The notes: generated by a model from the letters alone, not told the origin. A stretch of DNA of 64,000 bases from Nilaparvata lugens (GCF_014356525.2 NC_052510.1:21834285-21898284); one strand, 5' to 3'; numbered from the stretch's first letter, positions 20,240 through 32,426 are shown. Numbers and translations: made by a program.

Positions 20240-21963
20240 TTATTGCGTAGTAGTGATCTTGTCTTTTTCAACAGTCATCATCAAATCTTTAGTTGCATCT
20301 TCAATGGGATGACTTATACTGGGCCTTGAATGATCTGCTAATGACCTGCTCTCATCAGGTTCGTCAATTCCACCACAGCTGCTGAGATCTGAAAAATCAC
20401 TGTGACCCGAGGACACCAAGCTAAAATGGTCATCAGCATTGTCATCTGATGATGAAAAGCTTGCTGCCCTTTCACACCTTCTTCTCTTTCCATCTTTGTT
20501 TTGTTTCTCCTTTTGTTTCTGCAATTTCTCCTTCTCCTTCTCAATTTTTTTCTGGTTTTTCAAAGCTTCCTTCTCTTTCTTCTTTTCATCTTTTTCCAAC
20601 TGCTGTTTTTTCTTCAATTGAATAATGTCATCAGAAGACATACTTTTCCCTGCAGGAACATCAAGTTTTCACCGTTTTATTATTCTTGGCTGGACAACTT
20701 CCTGTCTTCTTTCCTGAAGGTGCCGAATGAATGATTCCCCTATTAAATCAAGGTTAGTAGAAGCAGTTATTGATGGCAGTCGCCTGAGAATCTCTTCCTT
20801 GTTTATTGGATATATTCCAGCTTTTTTAAATCCAGCCATAAGATTAACTTTCACATTAGGCTCTATGCTGTCTAAAGCCTTTTTCAACAATCTTGGAAAA
20901 ATATCCTTTCGATAATGTTGTTGCAGCTTTTCCACTGTCCGATTGTTTCCATTCTGTTAAAACTTGTTTCCACTTCATTTTGAGAGGCCTGAAATAAGCC
21001 AGATCAAGTGGCTGTGTTAAATGAGTTGAGTTCGGGGGTAGGCAGACGAACTGGATGTTGTTCTCTTCACAAAGTTTAAGAACGTTCACACTTATATGTG
21101 AACTGAGATTATCACCAATTACAACTTTTTTGCCTTCTTGTTTTTTTAAAACAGGAAGCAGATGAGCAGTGAACCAATCCTCAAATGTATCAACTATCAA
21201 TCCATCCTTGTTTTGTCCTATTGTATCGCGCCCCCTGTGAACCATTTTCCGTCCATGTGGACCAAAGATGCTCTCCTTTATAAATTACATAAGGTGGCAA
21301 TGAGTCACCATTGGCATTACCGCAGAACATCACACTTATATTTGATTTTGTCGAATTCATAATTCTTTCAGGGTACTTGCACCCTCTCCGACAAATCACT
21401 TTTTTCTTCCCCGGGTCATCTGTCATGCAGGTTTCGTCATAGTTGTAAATGTTGTTTGGCAATACATCCTTGATAGCCTCTTTCAGATTGTCAATGTAGT
21501 CTGTGATAATTTTTTCATCAATTTGAGCACGATTTCTTTTAATATTTGATGAAAACTTGACTGTCAGCTGAGGGTGTCTCTTTAAGAACGACTTTACCCA
21601 GTCACGGCCTGGAACACTGTTACAAAAAAATTCTACAGTCTTTCCCTGCCTAGTGAGGTAGGATTTCACAACATATCTCAAATCAAGTTCATCAAGTGGG
21701 AATCCATATTCACACATTTTGTCAATATGACTTGCAAAAGCTAATTCTTCTTCCCGCGAAAAAGTTGTAAGGTGACCTGGAGAACTTGAAAATGCATTCT
21801 TCAACTTGTTTTTAATAGTGCTTCGGGGTATTTTGAAGTGATCAGCAGCCTGCCTTTGAGTCATTTCACCAGATCTGATGCTTTCCAAACAGGTTTGGAG
21901 ATGTTCGTTGCTGTAGTCAGCATATTTTCGGCTTCCAGGAAGACGTTTGTAGTTGTATGGCAT
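20240..21963 (-). pseudogene. Tigger/pogo-type DDE transposase, two frameshifts and one stop
   Basis: Start is ATG at 21961-21963 (MPYNYKRLPGSRKYADYS). The N-terminal region has helix-turn-helix DNA-binding segments (TQRQAADHFKIPRSTIKNKL), as in CENP-B/pogo-like proteins. The DDE domain shows the first D in NIYNYDETCMTD, the second in VVIGDNLSSH and the third in THLTQPLDLAYF, with the PPYVIYKGEHLW segment between. Frames change near 21195 and 20945, and a TGA at about 20658 precedes a lysine/glutamate-rich tail starting VPAGKSMSSDD. It would cut and paste a Tc1/mariner-superfamily DNA transposon but is disabled here. I could not find matching terminal inverted repeats. A host-domesticated relative is possible but the lesions argue against function. 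Confidence 0.85.
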
Positions 21964-22109
21964 CTTGAACAAGCTGAAAACAAACAAACAAATACAATAG
22001 AAATATGTCCATTACATTTTTTTTAACTAATTGTAATTTATCAACAAAACTAGAAATTATTATAATTTAATTCTTCATTTTGATTTTCCTTAACGAACTG
22101 CGTGATATT

Positions 22110-22199
22110 AATTAACAAATGTTACTATTAAAGCATGACACTGCAGTATAATTTCAATTAGACTGCAGTGTCATGCTTTAATAATAACATTTGTTAATT
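22110..22199. repeat. 90-bp near-perfect hairpin (36/37 bp arms)
   Basis: Arms at 22110-22146 and 22163-22199 pair with one mismatch around a 16-base loop. They start AATTAACAAATG and include AAAGCATGACACTGCAG. This is the size and form of a small palindromic MITE. I see no clear target duplication. Confidence 0.9.
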
Positions 22200-22465
22200 G
22201 TTATAATTTATGTATGTACCTATTTTTTATAGATATAGGCTACATTTGTTTAAGATATAAAAATGACTTATTTGAAAAAGTGGACATTATATTTTTTCCA
22301 AAGTCTTGAAATAATTTGTTTTTAATGGGATATGAGGTTGGAGAATAAACATATTTATCATTATTATTATTATTATATGTTCAAGCTATAGCTTAAAAGT
22401 GCACTCAGATCTAGTTAATAGGGAAAATATTGCAGAAAAACAGGTTAGTGTCATGGGATTATAGA

Positions 22466-22514
22466 AGTACAACCTACATTGGCCCAAAAAGACTGGGCCA
22501 AAGTAGGTCGTACT
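22466..22514. repeat. 49-bp hairpin with GGCCCA core
   Basis: Arms of about 21-22 bp (AGTACAACCTACATTGGCCC and its near-complement ending GTAGGTCGTACT) flank a short loop, with one or two mismatches. GGGCCAAAG-type words recur at about 22868-22900. It may be a terminal remnant of a DNA transposon. Confidence 0.8.
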
Positions 22515-24089
22515 TTATGAGTTAGCTCAACTCATTTAAAGAAATATAAATATCAAATGACACATTGTGTTTCACAGAGTTTGAACTACAGCATGATATA
22601 GAGCATTAAAAAATTATATGAAAAACATACTTACATAACTTGTTCAAGAAGAAATGCGTGTTCTGCAGATAGAAGTATGAGAACTCGAAGTTGCACGTGG
22701 TTTTAGTAATCATAAAACTTCTCCACTAACAGCCTAGTGCCTAATAGGCGAGTCACTAGAACTAGCAGGGAGTAAGACGATGCTGCCATCTATCGGAACC
22801 AGTGTAAACCATTTCATTTAATGCAATGAATGAAACTGTAGAGAGCGTTTCATCTCTTATTTATTTTGGGCCAAAGAAGGACATTAGGGCCAAAGTAACC
22901 TGGTTTTACGGTAATTGATTGAGTAGAATATGTTTTCGAAATAATGAATGCTGCATGACTAAGTACATGGGATGTCCCTATTGAGATGTGAATAAAAATA
23001 TTGATTGTCAAATGAATTTCATGATTCACCAAATAAAGTTGAGTGTGACATGAGATACATTGACCTTTTGGCGGTACGAAGTTCGACGGGTAGGCTAGTT
23101 GTAAATAAAGCTTTATTATTAATAGTCAACGCTGAAAAAAGACAGGCTCAATCACCAAGAATACTATAAATTCTATGAGGGACCAGTATCCATTAATTTT
23201 GAGTAGTTCAATCACTTCCACTATGGACACTGGATACATTATGGACAATCAATGAAGCAATACGTTTTAGTAATTTAATTCAATTCAAAAATATGTATGA
23301 AATTTATTAGCTACAGAAGAAAAAACTTTTGATTGCAGTGACCCCAACTACTACAATATGAATAACCACTTGGATCAAATATAATGAATTACTTACATCT
23401 CTCATCAACTCATACTTTTTATTAACAAAAAAATATATAAGTTATATTGAATGAACTAACGTCTAAAGTTTGCCTTTTTCTGTCCATGCTACAAATAAAT
23501 GAAGGTATATGGTCGAGATTTTTTTTGTAATCTTGTTGTATATTAAGAAAGTTTTCAATGTGATTTTTGATGGCGATAGAATTTAAATTTGGTGTGGCGC
23601 ACTCACACAACTTTCCTTGTCGTTATGGAAATTAATCACCTGACGCTAGTGTACACGCACATCTCAAGTCTACTATTCAAAGATTTGAGCCAGCTGGTGA
23701 CAGCACAATAACGCTGGAGACACAAGAGGTCTGCTAACTCTTCATAGTGAATGATCTAATAGAATCAACAGTTACCAACAGTTTGCAATTGAATCACATT
23801 CTATTGAATTTTGAGCTTATTTTCAATTTCAGGTGAAAATGTTACTGAACATTAATTGAAGAGATTTTCATGCTCAATCTTTTCCACCTGAAATGTTTTG
23901 TTCAAATTGTATCTGAAGCCTGATAATTGGGAATCTGAAATCAAACTTTGCATAGATGAGGAGAAGCTCCTGAAATTTTTACAGGTATGAGACTTGTGGC
24001 AGTTGGTAGAGCTTATCAATGACATTTTAGGTATGAATTTGATCAAAATCGTTGGAGCCGTTTTCTAAAAAATCGCGGAAAACCCTGTT

Positions 24090-24335
24090 TTTGACAACAT
24101 TTTTGCCATTTTAGCCGCCATCTTGAATTACATTTGATTGAAATTGTTCGTGTCGGACACACACACACCACACACACACACACACGCACAAATACACACC
24201 AATACCCAAAAACCACTTTTTTGGACTCAGGGGACCTTGAAATGTATAGAAATTTAGAAATTTGGATACCTTAATTTTTTTCGGAAAGCAATACTTTCCT
24301 TACCTATGGTAATAGGGCAAGGAAAGTAAAAAACA
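24090..24335. repeat. Dispersed repeat segment with (CA)n core
   Basis: The segment has TTTTAGCCGCCATCTTGAA, a (CA)n run at about 24158-24192, ACTCAGGGGACCTTGAAA and TTACCTATGGTAATAGGG. From memory this style of sequence is highly repeated in some hemipteran genomes. The high-copy claim needs a genome search. Confidence 0.4.
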
Positions 24336-24605
24336 ATTATCAACAAACTCCTAACCAAAGAAAATCTCTGTGCTCTGTTCTAATCCGTAATGTTGAATAC
24401 AAATTGATAATACACACAAAAAACTAACAAAACCTACTCTAGAACATGGTACGCCATAGTGGAGTAGGTCAATTTCCACACAGAAAAACTAAACAAGTAG
24501 AGAACACATTATAAGAATCTTTTGTAACTAACTATTGTATGTAATATTGTAATTTATCTAATATTTTTGTAATTGATGTAGTAGTTTTAGTTTTTTTGGG
24601 AAATA

Positions 24606-24608
24606 AAC

Positions 24609-24650
<42 letters not shown>
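24606..24650. repeat. (ATT)n microsatellite
   Basis: About 14 copies of ATT follow GGGAAATAAACATT. It resembles an RTE-type tail, but I see no coding sequence upstream, so it could be the stub of a severely truncated LINE. Confidence 0.85.
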
Positions 24651-24653
<3 letters not shown>

Positions 24654-25794
24654 ATGAGACTCCATATACAGCTGATAGAAGGCGCAAACCGAACTGAATA
24701 CAACAATGAAACAAACACGTGGCGAGCTCGCGCTCTCGATAAACACAAAATTAATTCGATCAGCTGATTGATAAGATTATTTTAAGCTTTCCTATGATTC
24801 CAACATATGTTAGAATATCATGTGTCAATTATATCAGTTTTATATGACGTTGATCATGTTCATAACCTTACTTAATAGGATCCTTTTTCATCCTTTGAAA
24901 TCCTTAGAGGCAAAATATCTCAAAATCCGTTCTTAGTGCGCGTCTAGCATGTTTGAAGAATATTTGTGCAGAGTTTTAAGTCTGTAGGCCAATCAGTTTT
25001 AGCTGTAGTGTGATTTTACATAAAAATTTTCGAAAAAATCCCTCTCCTGAACCCCCCTGTGCTCCTGATCGGAATTTTTCTGCATAGATCTAATTATTTT
25101 CCGTAGCTGAACAAAAAAGTTCCTCATGACTTTGCTGTGCAATGAGCGGTTAAAAAGTACAACATTTTTGGGGGGCCCAAGCTCTCTCAGGGGGGGAAAT
25201 TTCTGAAAATCCTTTTTTAGTGGATGTTTTGAGACTACCATGAACAATTGTGAAAAATTTCAAGTTTTTAGTGTCAGTAGTTTGGGCTGTGGTGTGATTT
25301 CAGTCTGTCGGGGCTTAGCCTTTTATAGATATAGAGAAGAGAAGAGAAGAAGAAGAAGAAGAGAAGATAGAGATTGGTTTCTATCACAGTCTAGGTAAAC
25401 TGTGGTATCACTCAAATGAGAATTTAGCGCGGAGAAACATACATTGTGCAGATTAACTGGACAATTAAGATTATAGAAAATCAAGAAAGTATGACTTTTG
25501 GTACACCATATCGAAGGTGTTAAAACGAGCTTTAACTTCTATAATATCTAAAATTTTCGAAAAACAAAAGCGTTAACGTTTATTCCACAAAATATAATAT
25601 TATTAGGTGAAAAGTTTCTTATTTTCTGGCTCTGTATGGGAATAACTTCCTGAACAAGAAATAAACAATCTAATTTAATATGACATTAATTGTAGTACTA
25701 TTCACTCTTGAAACGATGAAATCAAAGTCAGTTCGATACCTTGATTTGGTACCGAGATATACTTGTTTTCGAGAGCATTGCTGTTTCATACTTC

Positions 25795-25819
25795 GGGGGG
25801 ATTTTTTGGGGGGGGGGGT
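25795..25819. repeat. Guanine-run cluster
   Basis: GGGGGG, T6 and about 11 consecutive G bases lie within 25 bp. It could form a quadruplex or be an assembly-sensitive homopolymer. Confidence 0.7.
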
Positions 25820-28099
25820 GAGTTCACAAATGAGTAAAAAATTTGTTTACTTGTATTTCAAAATACAAGGAACATTGTTATCAGGTGTATCTGGAAATCT
25901 ATCTAGTCTTAGGTTGTAGAGCACAAAATTATGCCCAGAGGGATTTTGAATCGTACATTTGAATTGTGGAAATCGGAAGATATAGTTGATTATAAACGTA
26001 ATCATTGGATTTATCAACTAATTTTACTTCAGAATGGATAACTTGAATTAGATAACTCAAGTATGGTACCGGTACCCTCATAAGGCCACCACAAAGTAAT
26101 AAAATTGTAAATTTGAGAAAAATCTGAAATCTTCCGCCATTATTATCTCGGTAACAAAGCATTCTAGGACCCATGTTTTATATACTTTTCCCTTTATTTA
26201 TATGTAATTAAACACTTCCTGAAGTTTGTAGGTCTATTTCAGAATCACCTTGTAATCGTAATTTGAGGCCGTGCATCAGGTTTTTATTTTTTTTTTTTTA
26301 TTTGGATACTATGAAGTTATCATATAATATTTTATTGGGAAGAGAAATATTTTTCTTATTACTTTTGGAGATATGAGCACCCAAAATATGAATTTTCTAA
26401 ACAGGTTATTTTAAATTTGGTAACAGGTAAAGTCATGCAATTTTGAGGATGAATTCTTCATGGTGTTGGTGATTGAACAACATTTTTCATTATAATTGTT
26501 GAAAAAATTATCCAATTTAAAAAAAACTCAAAATGTTCTATTTATGAAATTGATCAACTTTTTTTGAAAAAAATTTGAAAATGTTTCATTTAATCAATAA
26601 TGCCATGAAGAATTTGTATCCTCAAAACTTCATGAATTTATCTGTTAGCAAATTTGATGTAGCCTGATGTTTGAAGAAGTTCAACTTTGGTCGCTCATAT
26701 ATCAAAAAGTGATCACACAAAAAGGCTTCTTGGGAGAAATTTGTTAATTTCGAAAAATTTCTAGTAGCCAAATAGAAAAAAATTTAAAAATTCCACTAGT
26801 AAGAGTTTCCAAAATCCTTATGCATAGCCTCAACTGGAGGTGGTTATAGTTAAACATTAAATTGAATGATAAGAGAAGAAATCATTATATTTATTTTGAA
26901 ATATATACAATAATAGGAATAAGCGAATTGATCGAAATAATACAATATTGAAAACATGGTAGCAGAGACAAAGTAGATATCTGTAAAACCATTCGTCGAT
27001 AAGATATTTGTAGAACAATGCTGAGTCGGAAATGTGGAAGAGTTAAAATCATGATTTGCAAAGCATCTATCTAAAATGAGATACTATATAATTTATTCAA
27101 TTTAAAAGAGGTTTTATAATTCAAAGAAAAGCTCAGCAGCATACGTAGGCGAAAGGCGAAGCCTGCATAGTATAGTAGAAAGGTTTGTTTCATTTGATAT
27201 TTTTTCAACGGTTTTAAGCAATAATTTCAAAATTGGAGAGACTGGCTCACTTTGCAATAGACAAAAATAATAAATCCCCGTACATGGAAAGAAAGCATAT
27301 GAATCACAAGATAAGAGCAATTACTTGCAACTTGAAATAAAATGAAATCGAACACTTACGAATCTCTGGCCCAGAAGAGCACACTGCAATAAACTAGAAC
27401 ACTGAAGTACATAGTGGCTCCTAATATGAGATCCACCGATGTACTGAAGATGTGATCGAAATATTCGCCATTTTATACAACCAATAATGATCAAATTTAA
27501 TTCGAGAGATGGAGTTCAACTTTCTACTGTCGGTATAAGTTGAATAGGGAGCATTGATGTTATTCATATTGGGGATGCTGTCAATTTGAAGTGGATCTCT
27601 CTCCAGTTACTGACGTCACAATAAGCTCGAAAACATTGAATAATAATGAATGTATTGATGTATGGCAGGCTATGTCCAAAACAAATTTATAGAGTACGGT
27701 TTTCAATAGCTGAAATATGTATTGTCAAATTTAGCTATTGAAATTATAAAACTTTCTTTGGTCAAAAACTTTAGTTCTTTTCTGAAACGTCCAATAAAAC
27801 TTGAACTATAATAAAAAAAACAGTGTGCAATGCCCGGTTACCCGGTCAATTATGTATTGCGCTCTGAGCAGCCTGTTACGGTCGTTTACCTGAGCGTATT
27901 GAATTCAGTGTTTATTAGATATTCAAGACTGAATAGGCTGGGTCTTAATAATTATAGTCTTCACAAGAAAATAGTTCATATTAGTTCAGTTTACATCGTG
28001 TTTCGTTATATTGATGTGATTGAGTGATTGAGATTGAGTATTAGCAGTGAATATTGATGGAGTATCGAGTGTCAAGTGAATTATTGTAAGTGATACAAT

Positions 28100-30304
28100 A
28101 TGGACAAGTTTGTATTTAAAAAAGCGCGTGTTGATGAGATCGCAAAACCACTCCCAGCACTGGAATCATCTGTAGTGGTACCTGGAACATCTGCCAGTCC
28201 CAGTAATAGTGACAGTTTAGATTTGAACAGCAATAAAAAGGTAATCGGTAAGGGAAGATCCTTTCAGAAGTCATGGGTATCTAAATATTCTTGGTTAGAA
28301 TATGAAAATGAAACTGACAAAGCATTTTGTAAAGTTTGCAAAGATGCAGAAGCGAAAGGCCTTATTAAGTTTACTCTAAAGAGAGAAGATGCTTTTACTT
28401 CTGTCGGCTTTTCAAACTGGAAAAGGGCCTTGGAAAAGTTTCGTACTCATGAAACTACCAATGTTCACAAGGAGAGTATTCTTAAATTGTCAACTGTTTC
28501 AAACTCAAGTGTAGCTGCCCAGTTAAATGAGCAAATAGATAATGACATGAAAAAAGCCCGGTTAGCGCTAACTGCTATTTTCACAACTATGAAATTCCTA
28601 TGTAGACAAGGTCTAGCAATTAGAGGCCATGAAGACAAAAACTCGAATTTTTTGCAACTATTGGAACTCAGGAAAGAAGATGTCCCGGAATTAAAAGACT
28701 GGCTAAATCGTTCAGGTTTTAAATGGACATCCCATGATATTCAAAATGAAATAATCGATTTGCTAGGTCAGTCTGTTCTGCGGTCGGTCTTATCTAACAT
28801 TAAAAAATGTGAACACTTTTCCATCATGGTGGATGAAACAAGTGATGTTTCGATCCACGAACAAGTATCATTTTGTATTAGGACAGTAAATGATGATTTG
28901 ACCACCAATGAAGATTTTATTGGATTATATGAAACGCCAAACACTGATTCTAAAACTTTGTTTACTATTGTCAATGACATTCTGTTACGTTTGGATTTGC
29001 CCATTGAAAAATTGAGAGGACAGTGCTACGATGGTGCTTCTAATATGAGCGGAAAGTTTAATGGACTGCAAAAGTTAATTTTAAACTTGCAACATCAGGC
29101 CATTTTCGTCCACTGTACTGCACACAGTCTTAATTTAGCAGTTGAAGACAGTCTTCGGTGCCTGACTTGTATGAGAGACATTATGAACCTTGCAAAGGAT
29201 CTAATTAATAATATTAGAGAATCCCCAAAAAGGATGGAACTATTCAGAAGTGTAATCAGTGCCAATGCTACCGTTCTACATGATACATCAGGAATTCGAC
29301 CACTTTGCCCAACTCGATGGACAATGAGAGCATCAAGTGTGCAACAAATCTTGAAGAATTATGAAAATATTTTGGAGTTGTTTGAAACCATCTCTTCCTC
29401 GGATAAGAACGAAGCAGGTTATAAATGTGCAGGCTTTTTGGAATCAATGCTGACTTTCAAGACTTATTTCCTTTTACAGGTTTATTGCTATGTAATGAAC
29501 CCAGTTGAAGAGGTAAATCGCAAAGTTCAATCACCTGATTTGAGCGTAACTGATTTAGAAGATATGTTTATTAACCTAGTCTGTATTTTGGAAGAAAAGC
29601 GTGGAGGGTTTGAGGACTTCTGGAAGTTTTGCCTATCAGTGAAGCCACCATCAGTAGCTGAACCGGAACTAGCAAGAAAACGCCGCATTCCTCAACGGTA
29701 TGAAAACAAGGAGGCTGGAGCACCCCACACATTCAACACACCAGCTGAATTTTTTAAAATCAAATACATTGAAATTTGTGAAACTGTGAGGTCTTGTGTT
29801 GCCAGCAGATTTGATGCAACAGGACTGTCAAAGGTCATTGCAGTGGAAAGGGAGTGTCTGTCTGTTTTAAACGAAGGACAAAAAAGTGATATGACACGCT
29901 CTAAAGAGTTTTTTCAAAATGATCTGGACACTGACAGATTATTCTTACATTTGTCAATGTTAAGTGACATTTCCAAACAAAAGAAGCTGCAACTTCGTAC
30001 GTTGAATGATGTTAAAAAGTACTTTGAACTAGAACCCAGTGTGAAGGAAATGTTACCAGAACTTGTGAAAGGCTTGAAACTGCTTCAAGTTGTGCCGGTG
30101 ACGTCAGCAACTAACGAACGTTCATTTAGTGCCCTGCGCCGCCTCAAAACCTACCTTAGAGCTACAATGGGACAGAAAAGACTCAACAACTTAGCGATAA
30201 CTCATGCTCATCAAGATATTTTGGAAGAAATAGACATTTGTCAAGTCATCAACGAGTTCATTAAAAGGAATCCAGTCAGAAGATCCAGTTTTGCACTCTT
30301 CTAA
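28100..30304 (+). CDS. hAT-superfamily transposase / ZMYM1-like protein, intact frame
   Basis: One uninterrupted frame of 734 codons begins at ATG 28100 (MDKFVFKKARVDEIAK). Residues about 55-130 form a TTF-type zinc finger (FQKSWVSKYSWLEY, CKVCKDA, HETTNVHKES). Residues about 150-380 form the DUF4371-like RNase H-fold core with MVDETSD (D245), CYDGASNMSG (D311) and FVHCTAHSLNLAV. Residues about 660-720 carry the hAT dimerisation region SATNERSFSALRRLKTYLR with E673. All three expected catalytic acids are therefore present. Length and domain order fit the zinc finger MYM-type protein 1-like group. I could not find hAT terminal repeats around it (the nearby MITE at 30821 is separate), so it may be a recently active element or a domesticated gene. 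No splice evidence is visible. Confidence 0.88.
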   Translation: MDKFVFKKARVDEIAKPLPALESSVVVPGTSASPSNSDSLDLNSNKKVIGKGRSFQKSWVSKYSWLEYENETDKAFCKVCKDAEAKGLIKFTLKREDAFTSVGFSNWKRALEKFRTHETTNVHKESILKLSTVSNSSVAAQLNEQIDNDMKKARLALTAIFTTMKFLCRQGLAIRGHEDKNSNFLQLLELRKEDVPELKDWLNRSGFKWTSHDIQNEIIDLLGQSVLRSVLSNIKKCEHFSIMVDETSDVSIHEQVSFCIRTVNDDLTTNEDFIGLYETPNTDSKTLFTIVNDILLRLDLPIEKLRGQCYDGASNMSGKFNGLQKLILNLQHQAIFVHCTAHSLNLAVEDSLRCLTCMRDIMNLAKDLINNIRESPKRMELFRSVISANATVLHDTSGIRPLCPTRWTMRASSVQQILKNYENILELFETISSSDKNEAGYKCAGFLESMLTFKTYFLLQVYCYVMNPVEEVNRKVQSPDLSVTDLEDMFINLVCILEEKRGGFEDFWKFCLSVKPPSVAEPELARKRRIPQRYENKEAGAPHTFNTPAEFFKIKYIEICETVRSCVASRFDATGLSKVIAVERECLSVLNEGQKSDMTRSKEFFQNDLDTDRLFLHLSMLSDISKQKKLQLRTLNDVKKYFELEPSVKEMLPELVKGLKLLQVVPVTSATNERSFSALRRLKTYLRATMGQKRLNNLAITHAHQDILEEIDICQVINEFIKRNPVRRSSFALF

Positions 30305-30603
30305 GGACAAACTGTTCTGTTTTCTCTTCTAAGGATAAAAGTTTCAGGTAAAGCCTCAAATTCTGTTTACTTTACATTCTAATGTCAATTTTTCATGTCA
30401 TGTTTTTTAAAGACAGTTTTCAGCAATTCTTTATCTCAGAATTCTGTTATTTAGGCTACAATAATTTCATTCAATACTACTTAAATTATTTTTTAAAGAG
30501 GTTGGCTGTATTTTAAACACAAATACAAAAACACACATACATTTAAAATACAAGAACTGAATTGTTGATTTTTAGATTCAATTGATCGGGAACTTGATAG
30601 CTA

Positions 30604-30722
30604 TTTATGTATTAAGAGCGTAATGCGCGACTTTATCGCTCGCGCAAAACAGTTATCAAGCGACGTGAAGCAGAGCGTGATAATTTTGCAAGAGCGATAA
30701 AGAAGAATTACGCGCGAATTAC
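30604..30722. repeat. Imperfect inverted repeat rich in CG dinucleotides
   Basis: GCGCGACTTTATCGCTCGCGC pairs imperfectly with GCAAGAGCGATAAAGAAGAA and the GCGCG words downstream. Similar GCGCATGCGC words occur at about 31960. It may be a fold-back element remnant. Confidence 0.5.
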
Positions 30723-30820
30723 ATACAAATTTTCTTCTTCAACTGCCCAAACCTGTCAAATCACTCATATCTGGCGGAGTTAACAACTTTTCTGTTCAAC
30801 CTATCATTGACATTTGTAAT

Positions 30821-31794
30821 TAGGGATGTCAATCCCGGGACTGAATTCCAATCCCGGTATTTCGGGATTATCCAATATCAATCCCGGGATCCCGGGACTG
30901 ATCCCGGGATTGACAAAAATCAGTTTCATGCACTTTTAGCCAATTGTTTCTCCTCAATTACATGTTCAGTATAACAGTGTGTGGAGATGGAAAAGGGCTT
31001 ATTATAGAGGGAGAGGATATTATTGAGATGGAAAAATACTTGGGAATACTATTAAAATTGAACATTCTATTCCTTCAAATGTTTTCAAGATAAGGAGTAA
31101 CTTTTTTCAAAAGCTGAACCACTACTAAATGAAATTTTGTAGAACCAACTATATTCACTTCAACTGAATATTATTCTAAGGTGAGAGAAAGAGAAGATAT
31201 GAGGAATAATTAGATAGAGAGTGAATAGATGGTGCTTGTTTATTTCTGATTTCTGAAATCTTTTTTAAATTCTGAGTGCATTTCAAGGAAATGACATTAG
31301 CACTTTTGCAAATATTACCCCGTCTAAACCAGTGAATATATAATGTAATAGAGAATAGAATTTTAAATATAGAATAGAATTCTTGAAGAATTACATTCTA
31401 TACTAACTGGTCTAGACTGGTAATTGTGGTGCTGTATAAACAGAAACAAACATAGAGGCATAACAACTGATCAACAACCATTCTGGGAATGATGCAAACC
31501 GATAATGCGAATTCTATTTTGCCAGTACAGAGTACAGTATATTATGTAAATAAAAGTGTAGGCTGTGCCAGTAGAAAAATTCAGTCAAACACTTAGAACA
31601 ATAAATTAGTCATGCAAAACTCATATTCATCACCGTAAATGAATTCTATATTGAATTATTTTTGGAAAAATCGATTCACAATAAAATTTCAGGTTCTCTT
31701 ATCCTGAAAATCCCGGGATTTACGCTGAGAAATCCCGGGATTGTTAGGTATCAAAAATGGGCCGGGATCCCGGATCCTGGGATTGACATCCCTA
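30821..31794. mobile_element. hAT-type MITE, 974 bp, 8-bp target duplication
   Basis: The ends are inverted repeats: TAGGGATGTCAATCCC at the left and its complement GGGATTGACATCCCTA at the right. Perfect 8-bp direct repeats TTTGTAAT flank it at 30813-30820 and 31795-31802. Several ATCCCGGGAT words sit just inside both ends, as subterminal repeats that a transposase could bind. No coding frame is present. An 8-bp duplication with short TIRs is the hAT hallmark, so mobilisation by a hAT transposase in trans is inferred. Confidence 0.92.
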
Positions 31795-32373
31795 TTTGTA
31801 ATGCAATAATTGATGTTCTCAATTAGGTGCTACAATAAAATATTTTGACTTTTGACTTACTTCTGGCGAGCTGCTTATCATCAGCTGATTAGCGAGCATA
31901 AAGAAACTCTTCTCCGCATGTGCGAATGATTAGCGAGTGTAAAGAAAATCAACTGCGCATGCGCAGATGGTTAGCGAGCGAAAAAGTAGATTCTCCTCAG
32001 AAATAAACTGTTTTACGAGGAGAATTGAGTATGTAATTCTTTTTATACGCGCAGCTGTAGAAAAAACTCTTTTTGAAATTGGCCTCGCATATTTCTGTCT
32101 TGTCCCAATGCCTTTTGAGTCATAATACTTTATTTACAAGAATAAGAACAGTTTTTAATAATAAATAAATGAATAATTAAAGCATTTATTATTGAAATTT
32201 CATAATTAAAAAACTGAAAACCTGAATTCACATATTATCTGAACTAGAATATTGTTTTTAAAATGCATAATTTTGTTACAAGCAAAATGAATTGGATTGG
32301 ATTTTCAAATGTACCGCCATAAAGACCCCATAAAATGGCTGCTCACAACAATAGTGTCATGACCTGTATTTTA

Positions 32374-32399
32374 TAGACCTTGATCATTACCAAGGTCTA
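32374..32399. repeat. Small palindrome with echo copy
   Basis: TAGACCTTG and CAAGGTCTA form a 9-bp perfect stem around an 8-base loop. The word TAGACCTTGATNATTAC recurs once more at about 32414. Confidence 0.75.
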
Positions 32400-32426
32400 T
32401 AAATACCTTCATAGACCTTGATTATT

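Larger units (their letters stand above)
22515..27829. other. AT-rich non-coding region
   Basis: About 5.3 kb without a supportable gene. Short frames lack recognisable motifs. It contains a dispersed repeat segment (24090-24335), an (ATT)n microsatellite (24606-24650), GA-rich low complexity (about 25325-25372) and a long G run (about 25795-25819). The 60-residue frames seen here look random. Confidence 0.6.

Noticed and set aside
24532..24746. Poly-Asn and poly-Ile frames
   Set aside because: They are the (ATT)n microsatellite.
27114..27320. 68-residue minus-strand frame
   Set aside because: No recognisable domain; length is within chance for this sequence.
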